Shown here piece by piece: positions 14,486 through 21,386 of a DNA stretch of 36,142 bases (positions are counted from its first letter, which is position 1; each line of letters begins with the position of its first letter). The DNA comes from Actinomadura sp. KC216 (GTDB taxonomy: Bacteria > Actinomycetota > Actinomycetes > Streptosporangiales > Streptosporangiaceae). Below the pieces are notes generated by a model, which saw only the letters and a list, made by a program, of their open reading frames with translations, did no database searches and was not told the origin of the DNA. The stretch lies in contig NZ_SMJX01000058.1 in the NCBI RefSeq assembly GCF_004348535.1, forward strand, positions 1 to 36,142, read 5' to 3'. The position numbers and the translations under genes are program-made.

Positions 14486-15157
14486 TCAGCCTCGCTCGGC
14501 GCGGTCGTTGTACTCGGCGGCGTACTCCTGGCCCGACATCTTCTGGATCGTCTCGAGGATCTCGTCGGCGATGGCGCGGCGGGCCTGGGCGGGCGGCAGG
14601 TCGCGGTAGTGGGAGAAGTCCATCGGCGGTCCGATGCGGACGGTAGGGCGGGGACCGAACACGCGGGGCAGGGACGCGCCGATCGGCTGGATCTTCTCGG
14701 TGCCCTCCAGCGCGACCGGCAGGACGCGGGCGCCGGACTCCAGGACGAGCCAGCCCACGCCGGTGCGGGCGCGGTAGAGCCGTCCGTCCGGGGAGCGGGT
14801 GCCCTCCGGGTAGATCGCGAACGCGCCGGCGTTCTCCAGGACCTCGGCGGCCTGCTCCAGCGCGCCCATGGCGGCGCGGCGGGCGCCGCGCCGGACGGGC
14901 ACGTGCCCGAGGTTCGTGAGGAACCAGCGGACGAAGCCCTTCTTGAGCCCGCCGCCCTCGAAGTAGGCGGCCTTGGCGATGTAGGTGACGGGGCGCGGGA
15001 CGGCGAGGGGGATGATGAAGCTGTCGATGAACGACAGGTGGTTGCTCGCCACGATCAGCGGCCCGTAGCTCGGGACGTTCTCGCCGCCGACGACGCGGGG
15101 GCGGAAAAGCAGCCAGAGGATCGGACGCACGACGCGCGTCATGAACGTGTAGAACAC
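14486..15157 (-). CDS. plsC: 1-acyl-sn-glycerol-3-phosphate acyltransferase family protein
   Basis: The 223-residue protein belongs to the PlsC/LPLAT family, which makes phosphatidic acid or acylates other lipids at the membrane. The catalytic HX4D motif is NHLSFID (His40, Asp45), and the acceptor-phosphate motif is YPEGTRSPDG (EGTR at 118-121). An N-terminal hydrophobic stretch may bind the membrane. GTG at 15157 is preceded by AGGAGGG with a short spacer. Actinomycetes carry many such paralogues, so the exact substrate is unknown. Confidence 0.88.
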   Translation of the reverse strand: MFYTFMTRVVRPILWLLFRPRVVGGENVPSYGPLIVASNHLSFIDSFIIPLAVPRPVTYIAKAAYFEGGGLKKGFVRWFLTNLGHVPVRRGARRAAMGALEQAAEVLENAGAFAIYPEGTRSPDGRLYRARTGVGWLVLESGARVLPVALEGTEKIQPIGASLPRVFGPRPTVRIGPPMDFSHYRDLPPAQARRAIADEILETIQKMSGQEYAAEYNDRAERG

Positions 15158-15566
15158 CCGGCCCTCCTGAATTCTCCCACCGCCACTGTAACGTCTGCGC
15201 CGATCCGTCCCCGGGTCAGCGGCCCGCTTTCAACGCGCGTGCCCGGTCAGGAATTGCCCAAACGCAGGTCAAGCATGGCGCGTAGGGCCTTATCCGCCAT
15301 TCCTTACTATGTAGTAAGTTTCGCTTGAGTAAGTTATTGTGACGTTTCCCGGATGTACCGGGACGCGGCGGGACGCTCCGGAAGGTCCCGTCGGGTAGTG
15401 TCTAGAGCGGGTACCGGGGGTGCCGTCCGGGCGTGTTACGGTCCGCGGCGCCACCGGACGACCTGGTCCTTTTCCCGGGAAGAGCTTGGATTGCGGGCAC
15501 GGGTGCGCAATCCTGAGGAGTCACCTGAGATGGCCGGGTACCGCCGGAGTGGGGCGTGAGGTGACC
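15158..15566. other. Divergent intergenic region with AT-rich island
   Basis: The 409-bp gap between plsC (-) and the STAS gene (+) has an unusually AT-rich stretch at 15290-15345 containing a perfect palindrome. CGGGTACCG words occur near 15407 and 15537, a plausible site type for stress-sigma -10 elements, but I cannot pair them with a -35. No coding frame is convincing. Confidence 0.4.
15303..15318. promoter_or_regulatory. Palindromic operator candidate CTTACTATGTAGTAAG
   Basis: CTTACTA and TAGTAAG are exact inverted arms around a TG centre. A further AGTAAG half-site follows at about 15328-15333. Being AT-rich inside GC-rich DNA and placed between divergent genes, it is a strong candidate for a dimeric regulator site. 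No cognate regulator is adjacent. Confidence 0.5.
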
Positions 15567-15923
15567 ATGGACTTCGACATCAACCTGATGCGCGACGACC
15601 GCTGCACCCTTGTACGCGTGCACGGGGACATCGACGTGGTGTCCCGCACGCGCTTCGAGGAGGCGCTGTTCGAGGTCGTGGACTCCGGCGAGCCCTTGGT
15701 CGTCGACATGCGCGAGGTCACGTTCTGCGACTCGACGGGCCTGAACGCCATCGTCGCCGCCAACCGCCGCGCCACCGAGCACGGCAGCGTCGTCGCGCTG
15801 GTGGCCCTGCCGCCGCGCGTTCAGCGGGTCTTCCACATCACCGGCATCGACAAGTTCATCCCCATCTACGACACGCTCCGCGAGGCGTTGAGCACGCTCC
15901 CGACCAAGACCACGCGTCCCTGA
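15567..15923 (+). CDS. STAS-domain anti-sigma factor antagonist
   Basis: The 118-residue single-domain protein resembles SpoIIAA, RsbV and BldG. Such proteins bind a kinase anti-sigma factor when unphosphorylated and free the sigma factor. The phosphorylatable serine is Ser56 in CDSTGLN; LVRVHGDIDVVSRTRFEEAL and the C-terminal VFHITGIDKFIPIYD are also typical. ATG at 15567 is chosen for GAGG 5 bases upstream; GTG at 15561 is an alternative. No anti-sigma kinase gene is next to it, so the partner is elsewhere. It converges on glnH with 20 bp between the stops. Confidence 0.9.
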   Translation: MDFDINLMRDDRCTLVRVHGDIDVVSRTRFEEALFEVVDSGEPLVVDMREVTFCDSTGLNAIVAANRRATEHGSVVALVALPPRVQRVFHITGIDKFIPIYDTLREALSTLPTKTTRP

Positions 15924-15943
15924 CCCGCGCCGCCCGGCCCGGC

Positions 15944-16771
15944 TCAGCTGCATCCCTCGAACTGGGGGACGCTGGTGTTGAGCTTCAGGCCCGACTTGCC
16001 GAACCACTTCGTGAGCAGGCGCTGGGCCGTGCCGTCCTGATACATGCGGGTGATGGCGCGGTTGACCTCCTCGCAGCCCTTCAGGTCGCCCTTCCTGAGG
16101 CCGACGCCGTACTTCTCGTCGGTGAACGGCGCGTTGATCATCCGTCCGGGGCGGCCGGCGGCGAACCCGGCGAGGATCAGGTCGTCGGTGGAGACGGCGT
16201 CGAGGCGGCCGGCCGCGAGGGCGTCCATGCAGGCGCCGTAGGTGTTCACGGTGACCGGCTGCGCGGCGACCTTGCGCTCCTCGATGACGCGGCGCCAGGA
16301 GTTCGAGCCGGTCACCTCGCAGATCCGCTTGCCCTTCAGGTCCCGCACGTCGTTGATCGCGGCGGCGTCGGCGCGGACGAAGGTGTCCTGGTGGGCGACG
16401 TAGTACGGGCCCCCGAACGTGACCTTCATCTTGCGCTTCGCGGTGATCGAGTACGTCGCGACGATCATGTCGACGGTGCCGTCGGCGAGGGCCTTCTCGC
16501 GGACGGACGAGTTCGTCGTCCTGAAGGTGAGCCGGCTCTTCGGGATGCCCAGCCGGCCCGCGATGTAGGTGGCGACGTCGACGTCGAAGCCCTCGTAGGT
16601 CCCGTCCGGGCGCTTGACGCCGAGGGCGGGCTGGTCCTCCTTGACGCCGATGACGAGGGACTCCTTGTGGGACATGCTCTCCTTCTCCGAGCCGCTCAGG
16701 CCGCAGCCCGGCAGCCCGGCGAGGGCGACCAGCGCCGCGGCGATCGCGGCGGCGCGGGGGGTGGGGTGCAT
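15944..16771 (-). CDS. glnH: GlnH-like amino-acid-binding lipoprotein
   Basis: The 275-residue protein is an extracellular substrate-binding protein of the glutamate/aspartate type. Signal peptide and lipobox LPGC give Cys23 as lipid anchor. The bilobal domain (about 38-268) includes LVIGVKEDQPALG, YEGFDVDVATYIAGRLG, VDMIVATYSIT and AVSTDDLILAGFA. No ABC permease or ATPase is nearby. Instead it follows glnX by 11 bp at the end of a PknG operon, matching the mycobacterial arrangement where GlnH senses aspartate/glutamate and signals through GlnX to PknG. A sensor role is therefore likelier than uptake. The start is ATG at 16771. Confidence 0.88.
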   Translation of the reverse strand: MHPTPRAAAIAAALVALAGLPGCGLSGSEKESMSHKESLVIGVKEDQPALGVKRPDGTYEGFDVDVATYIAGRLGIPKSRLTFRTTNSSVREKALADGTVDMIVATYSITAKRKMKVTFGGPYYVAHQDTFVRADAAAINDVRDLKGKRICEVTGSNSWRRVIEERKVAAQPVTVNTYGACMDALAAGRLDAVSTDDLILAGFAAGRPGRMINAPFTDEKYGVGLRKGDLKGCEEVNRAITRMYQDGTAQRLLTKWFGKSGLKLNTSVPQFEGCS

Positions 16772-16782
16772 GCTCGTCTCCT

Positions 16783-18354
16783 TCAGCGGAACTCGGCCAG
16801 CCGGGGACGGACCCCCGCGAAGATCAGCAGGGCGATGACGGCGGCGCCGCCCGCCGGGATCGCCGTCCAGCCGCGCAGGCCGCCGTCCGCGTCCTCGATC
16901 TCCCTGTCGAAGACGTCCTGGTGGACGGCCGTCAGCTCGCTCAGCGCCTTGTCGTAGGCGCCGAAGTCGCGGATCGCGCCGGACGTGCGCCCCATCCGCA
17001 TGTCGATGGCGCCCGCCCGGTTCCCCGCCGCCGCGAGCCGCCGCATCTGCGCGTCGTTGCGCTGGACGGTCCGGTACGCGTCGAGCGTCTTCTTCAGCGC
17101 GTCCGCCTCGCGGCCGCGCTCCATGCGGCGCGCCTCGTCGCCGAAGAAGCCGAGGAACGGGACGTCCTTCTGGCCGGGCTTGTAGGCGCCGAGCTTCTGC
17201 TCAAGGCCCGCGTAGTAGTTCTCCAGGTTCACGGGCTTGTCGCCGATGTCGGGGTAGATGACCGACAGTGACTTGTCGAGGTAGTTCTGCTCGTAGGTGT
17301 CGGCGCGTCCGGGGTCGAGGAGGTAGCGGCTCTCGTCGGCGAACGCGCTGTGGCTGATCGCGCGGGCCCTGGACAGCTGCAGGATCGAGTCGAAGCCGTC
17401 CTCCTTGGCCTTCTCGATGTGCCCGGCCTGCGCCGTCAGGAGGGCCACGCCGGCGCAGGCGAGGGCGAGCGCGGCGAGCGTCGCGAGGACCAGCGCAGGG
17501 TTGAGGACGCGGCGGAACGTCCGTGTCAGGTAGAGCTGCGTCGCGGCCAGGAGCAGCAGGACGATCAGGCCGGTGACGATGACCCAGGTGCGGCCCGCGA
17601 GCACCGCCGAGCGCTTCGTCTCGTACGACTGCCGGACGTGCGCGCCCGTGTCGAGCGTGATGTTGTACGCCTTGGGCAGGAGCTGCGTCCTCATCAGGTC
17701 GGTGGCCTGGCGGTAGGCGTCGATGACGTCCGGCGGGAGCTGGCCCGGCGCGTGGGCGGCCTGCTCGTCCAGCTTCATCGCCTGGCCGACGAGCCGCTCG
17801 TATTTGCCGAGGCCGTCGAGGACCTCCTGGACGGTGCGGCGGAGCGCCGGGTCGCGTCCGGCGAGCTGCGCGGCCATCACGGCGGCGGCGTCGGCCTCCG
17901 CGCGGCGCTGCTCGTAGAGGCGCAGCGACTCGTCGTAGCCGATGCCGAGGCCGTGCTCGCGGCCGATGAGCAGGATGTTGGAGACCTGCGCGTCCATGTC
18001 GCTGAGCGCGAAGTACAGCGTGCTGGTCGTGACGACCTGCGGGCCCGCGTCGTGCCCGATCGTCTGGACGGAGTCGCGCGCGTTCCCGATCGCGACGTTC
18101 ATGACCACCAGCAGCGCGAGGATCGCGGCCAGGCACAGCGCGACGTGCGTGCCGATGCGGCCGGGGATCGTCCTGAGCCAGCGTCCGCGGACGAACGTCG
18201 CCAGGCGGCCCTTGCGGGCGGGCGGGCCCGAGTCGGTGGGCAGGGGCGGCACGGGCAACGGCGCCGGCGCGGGCGCGGGCGGCTGCGGGGCAGGAGGACG
18301 GGCCGTGGGAGGGCCTGGCCGGATCGATGATCTGTGGGGCGGAGTCATCGTCAT
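16783..18354 (-). CDS. glnX: GlnX-like transmembrane signal transducer
   Basis: The 523-residue membrane protein has a proline-rich cytosolic N-terminus (about 1-60), TM1 (about 70-89), an extracellular helical domain (about 95-250), TM2 (256-275), TM3 (286-308), a second helical domain (about 315-490) and TM4 (about 496-514). Duplicated four-helix sensor-like domains flanked by membrane spans fit GlnX, the partner of GlnH in PknG signalling. The role is to pass extracellular amino-acid binding to the cytosol. ATG at 18354 overlaps the FHA gene stop (ATGA) and has AGGAAGG upstream; ATG at 18348 is the alternative. Confidence 0.8.
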   Translation of the reverse strand: MTMTPPHRSSIRPGPPTARPPAPQPPAPAPAPLPVPPLPTDSGPPARKGRLATFVRGRWLRTIPGRIGTHVALCLAAILALLVVMNVAIGNARDSVQTIGHDAGPQVVTTSTLYFALSDMDAQVSNILLIGREHGLGIGYDESLRLYEQRRAEADAAAVMAAQLAGRDPALRRTVQEVLDGLGKYERLVGQAMKLDEQAAHAPGQLPPDVIDAYRQATDLMRTQLLPKAYNITLDTGAHVRQSYETKRSAVLAGRTWVIVTGLIVLLLLAATQLYLTRTFRRVLNPALVLATLAALALACAGVALLTAQAGHIEKAKEDGFDSILQLSRARAISHSAFADESRYLLDPGRADTYEQNYLDKSLSVIYPDIGDKPVNLENYYAGLEQKLGAYKPGQKDVPFLGFFGDEARRMERGREADALKKTLDAYRTVQRNDAQMRRLAAAGNRAGAIDMRMGRTSGAIRDFGAYDKALSELTAVHQDVFDREIEDADGGLRGWTAIPAGGAAVIALLIFAGVRPRLAEFR

Positions 18355-19010
18355 GGCCGGCCTTCCTGAAGCGTGATGGTCGTCCACGCGCCGACGTGGA
18401 TACGGTCGCCGTCGGTGACCGGCACCGGCACGTTCACCTCGATCGGGTCCGTCCCGCCGTTCAGCGTGGTGCCGTTCGTCGACCCGGGGTCGACCAGGGC
18501 CCAGGAGCCGCCGGGCCGGGCGAGCAGGACGGCGTGCAGGTGCGAGACGCCGGGGTCCTCGGGCGGGCCGCTCAGGTCGATCTCCGGCAGGAGCGCGCGG
18601 GACGCGCTGCGCCGCCCGATCCGGACCTGCTCGCCGGCCAGCGGGACGCGGCGCTTGGGGCAGTACGGCGGGAACGTCAGCGCCGACGCGTCCGGGCCCA
18701 TCTGCGCGATCACCGAGTCGAAGTACGCGCGGTCGGCGGTGATCAGCGCCGCCGGGCCGCCGGGTGGCACGGCGGGATGCGGCCCGCTGCCGCCGCGCTG
18801 CGCCGGGATCAGCGGCCTGGCCCGGCCGGCGGCGGGCGCGGCGGGATCGTCGCCGACCGCGGCGCGGATGGCCTCCGCGGTGCGGAGGGCGGCGAGCCGG
18901 GCGGTGTGGAGCGAGCCGGTGTCGAAGTCGTACCCGTCGACCTCGCAGAAGCGGCCCGAGCGGGGCGTGCCGCAGTGCGGGCATGGGGGAGGCGTCTGCG
19001 GTTCCGGCAT
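18351..19010 (-). CDS. FHA-domain protein with N-terminal zinc-ribbon remnant
   Basis: The 219-residue cytosolic protein has N-terminal CPHCGTPRSGRFCEVDGYDF (10-29; three of four ribbon cysteines, the last replaced by a VDGY turn), a linker (30-120) and an FHA domain (about 125-214). FHA landmarks are IGRRSASR, the SHLHA strand and STNGTTLNG, which contact phosphothreonine. In the mycobacterial pathway PknG phosphorylates the FHA protein GarA, which controls 2-oxoglutarate metabolism; this protein may be the operon's FHA reader but lacks an obvious GarA-like ETTS phosphosite at the N-terminus. ATG at 19010 starts 5 bp after the VWA stop; its stop overlaps the glnX start. Confidence 0.85.
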   Translation of the reverse strand: MPEPQTPPPCPHCGTPRSGRFCEVDGYDFDTGSLHTARLAALRTAEAIRAAVGDDPAAPAAGRARPLIPAQRGGSGPHPAVPPGGPAALITADRAYFDSVIAQMGPDASALTFPPYCPKRRVPLAGEQVRIGRRSASRALLPEIDLSGPPEDPGVSHLHAVLLARPGGSWALVDPGSTNGTTLNGGTDPIEVNVPVPVTDGDRIHVGAWTTITLQEGRP

Positions 19011-19015
19011 GGGCC

Positions 19016-20362
19016 TCAGCCTCCCCCCTGCTCGTCGCCGTGCCGGGTGCGGACCGTCCGGACGGAGCGGGTGTCGAGCGACATCTCGTCCGCCTTGGCC
19101 ACCTCCCGCTTCAGCCGCACCGTGCCGCTCCCGGGGTCGACGACGTCCACCACCCGGTCCAGCAGGGCGGAGATCTGCTCGTTGCCGACCTCGCGGGCCA
19201 GCACCACGGCGCGGCCGAGGCGGGACGTGGCGGTCTCCTCGTCGCCCGCCCGGCGCGCCTCCAGGCCCTCCTGGATGGCGTCGGCGAGCTCGGACTGGCC
19301 GGTGTGGTGCGCGACGCGCCCGCTGATCCGCGTCGATCTGGCCTCGTCGTCGGTCCACTCGGCCAGGACGTTCCCGGACGCGAGCACGCCGTCGCCCGCG
19401 AGGAGCTTCACCCACGCGGCCCGCATCTGCCGCCCCACCTCGCCGGGCTCGTCGATCTCGACGCACAGGTGGTACTCGCGGTTCTCCTCCCCCCACGCGC
19501 CGAGCGGGTAGTCGCCCGTCTGCGTCCCGGACTCGACCCGGCGGCCGGTGAGGTCCTCCACGGCCGGGACCATCTGCTTCACGAACCGGAGCCGCGCCTG
19601 CTTCGGCGTCCACACGCGCAGGGACACGTCCGCGATCTCCTTGCTCATCGCGGCGCGGGTCATCGCCAGGAAGTCGGCCTCCAGGTCGGCGGGGTCGGGG
19701 ACGTCGAGGAACCCGCCCAGCAGCGCCGAGGTGATCTTGCGGAGTTCGGCGACGTCCCAGTCGGTGCCGACGCCGCGCGCGTCGCAGAGGAAGCGGCCGG
19801 AGCAGGCGCGCAGCGCGGCGTCCAGCTCCTCGGCGGACTCGTGTTGGTTCTTGCCGTCGGTCAGCAGGATGGCGTGCTTGACGGCCCCCTCATCGGCACC
19901 GTCGTAGCCGGTGAACAGCCGGTCGGCGAGGCGCAGCCAGGAGCCGATCGCCGTCCCGCCCGCCGCCTCCAGCCGCTGGACGGCCTGGACGGCGCCGCGC
20001 CGGGACGTCTCGTCCGCCGCGACGAGCCGCTCCCCCTGCGGGTAGATCATCCGTGGCCGGTTCGCGCCCGCGACGACGGCGAAGTGGACACCGTCGCGCA
20101 GCACGTTCACCGCCGCCCGCGCCGCCCGTTTCGCCGCGGCCATCTTGCCCCGGTACGACATCGAGCCCGAGGTGTCGATGAGGATGACCTCGGCGGCGGG
20201 CGCGCGGCGCTGGTCGCCGCCGCCGGTGGCGTCCCCGTCGCCGGTGGCGCCCCTGGAGGAGCGCGCCTCGACGGTCACGATCGCGTGCATCTCGCGCCCG
20301 CCGGCCGGGAGGTAGGCGTTCTGGTCCACGCGGATCGTGAACTCGGGGACGGCGTCGCTCAT
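19016..20362 (-). CDS. VWA-domain protein
   Basis: The 448-residue cytosolic protein has a von Willebrand factor A domain (about 55-240). The MIDAS motif DTSGSMS (63-69) and the downstream TDGKNQ complete the metal site, so it should bind a divalent cation and a partner protein. The C-terminal half is a beta-rich region plus a helical tail (about 390-435). The function is likely scaffold or adaptor for the kinase and phosphatase encoded beside it; this is inferred. ATG at 20362 overlaps the PP2C stop (ATGA), indicating translational coupling. Confidence 0.85.
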   Translation of the reverse strand: MSDAVPEFTIRVDQNAYLPAGGREMHAIVTVEARSSRGATGDGDATGGGDQRRAPAAEVILIDTSGSMSYRGKMAAAKRAARAAVNVLRDGVHFAVVAGANRPRMIYPQGERLVAADETSRRGAVQAVQRLEAAGGTAIGSWLRLADRLFTGYDGADEGAVKHAILLTDGKNQHESAEELDAALRACSGRFLCDARGVGTDWDVAELRKITSALLGGFLDVPDPADLEADFLAMTRAAMSKEIADVSLRVWTPKQARLRFVKQMVPAVEDLTGRRVESGTQTGDYPLGAWGEENREYHLCVEIDEPGEVGRQMRAAWVKLLAGDGVLASGNVLAEWTDDEARSTRISGRVAHHTGQSELADAIQEGLEARRAGDEETATSRLGRAVVLAREVGNEQISALLDRVVDVVDPGSGTVRLKREVAKADEMSLDTRSVRTVRTRHGDEQGGG

Positions 20363-21384
20363 CTGCCCGGCTCCGTGCTCGCGGGCGACGGCGACGGCCC
20401 GCCCTGAGGGGGCCAGGCGATCACCGCCGCCGTGACGTTGTCGTGCCCGCCCGCGTCGAGCGCCGCCCGCAGCAGCCGCCGCGCCGCGTGGAGGGGCCGG
20501 CCAAGGGAGCCGTCGCCGTGGAGGGCCACGGCTGCGAGGTCCGCCGCCTTCGGGAGGTCGTTCCACAGGCCGTCGCTGCAGACCAGGACCATGCCGGGGC
20601 CTTCGGGCTGGAACGCCGCGACCTGCGGTTTGACGGCGCCCGCGTCCGCGCCGAGCCAGGCCGTCAGCAGGTGCGCCCGCCGGTCGGCCCAGGCGTCGTC
20701 CGCGCTCATCTCCCCGCTTTCGATCATCTGCTCGGCCCAGGAGTCGTCGCGCGTCAGCAGGAACGACGCGCTGGACGAGAGCCAGTAGACGCGGCTGTCG
20801 CCGACCCATCCGGCGGTGATGCCCGCGCCGTCCACGATGGCGGACGCGAACGTGCAGGCGGGCGCTCCGTCCGGGTCGCCGGGGGTCTTGGTGAGGCCCG
20901 CGACGACCTCGGCCGCGCGTTCCGCCGCCGCGCGCGTGGCGGCCTCCGGGTCCATGCCCACCGAGATGCGTCCGGCCAGGACGGACGCCGCCGCCTCCGC
21001 CGCCAGCCGCGACGCCTCCTCCGAGCCCGGCGCCGTCGCGACGCCGTCGCACACCACCGCGCAGGCCCCGGCGGGCAGCGCGGCGAGCGTGAACGCGTCC
21101 TCGTTGCGGCGGCGCTTCAGCCCGAGGTCGCTCACCGCCGCAGCGAAACCGCCCAGCTCGGCCTCGACATGGTCCCGCTCGCCGGGCCGGCGGAAGCCGC
21201 ACCGGTCGCAGTAGCCGTCCGGCCCGATGGCGCCGTTCCCGCAGTCGGCGCACGGACGGGCCGGGTTGGTCGGGTCGGGACGGCCGCAGCCCTCGCAGAA
21301 GCGGTCGCGTCGCCGGACGGGTTCGCCGCAATCGCGGCAGAGGGCGGTACGGCTGGTGTGGGTGGTGTGCTGGTCCGCGTCCAT
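20359..21384 (-). CDS. PP2C-type Ser/Thr phosphatase with two N-terminal zinc ribbons
   Basis: The 341-residue protein has two CxxC...CxxC ribbons (Cys16, 19, 30, 33 and Cys45, 48, 59, 62) followed by a PPM/PP2C domain (about 78-325). Metal-binding and catalytic motifs are visible: RRNEDAF (about 92-98), VVCDGVA (110-116), GWVGDSRVYW, CSDGLWN and GHDNVTAAVI. It should remove phosphate from Ser/Thr targets in a Mg/Mn-dependent way and is the natural opponent of PknG, 2 bp upstream. ATG at 21384. The ribbon pair is shared in style with PknG and the FHA protein. Confidence 0.92.
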   Translation of the reverse strand: MDADQHTTHTSRTALCRDCGEPVRRRDRFCEGCGRPDPTNPARPCADCGNGAIGPDGYCDRCGFRRPGERDHVEAELGGFAAAVSDLGLKRRRNEDAFTLAALPAGACAVVCDGVATAPGSEEASRLAAEAAASVLAGRISVGMDPEAATRAAAERAAEVVAGLTKTPGDPDGAPACTFASAIVDGAGITAGWVGDSRVYWLSSSASFLLTRDDSWAEQMIESGEMSADDAWADRRAHLLTAWLGADAGAVKPQVAAFQPEGPGMVLVCSDGLWNDLPKAADLAAVALHGDGSLGRPLHAARRLLRAALDAGGHDNVTAAVIAWPPQGGPSPSPASTEPGR

Positions 21385-21386
21385 GG

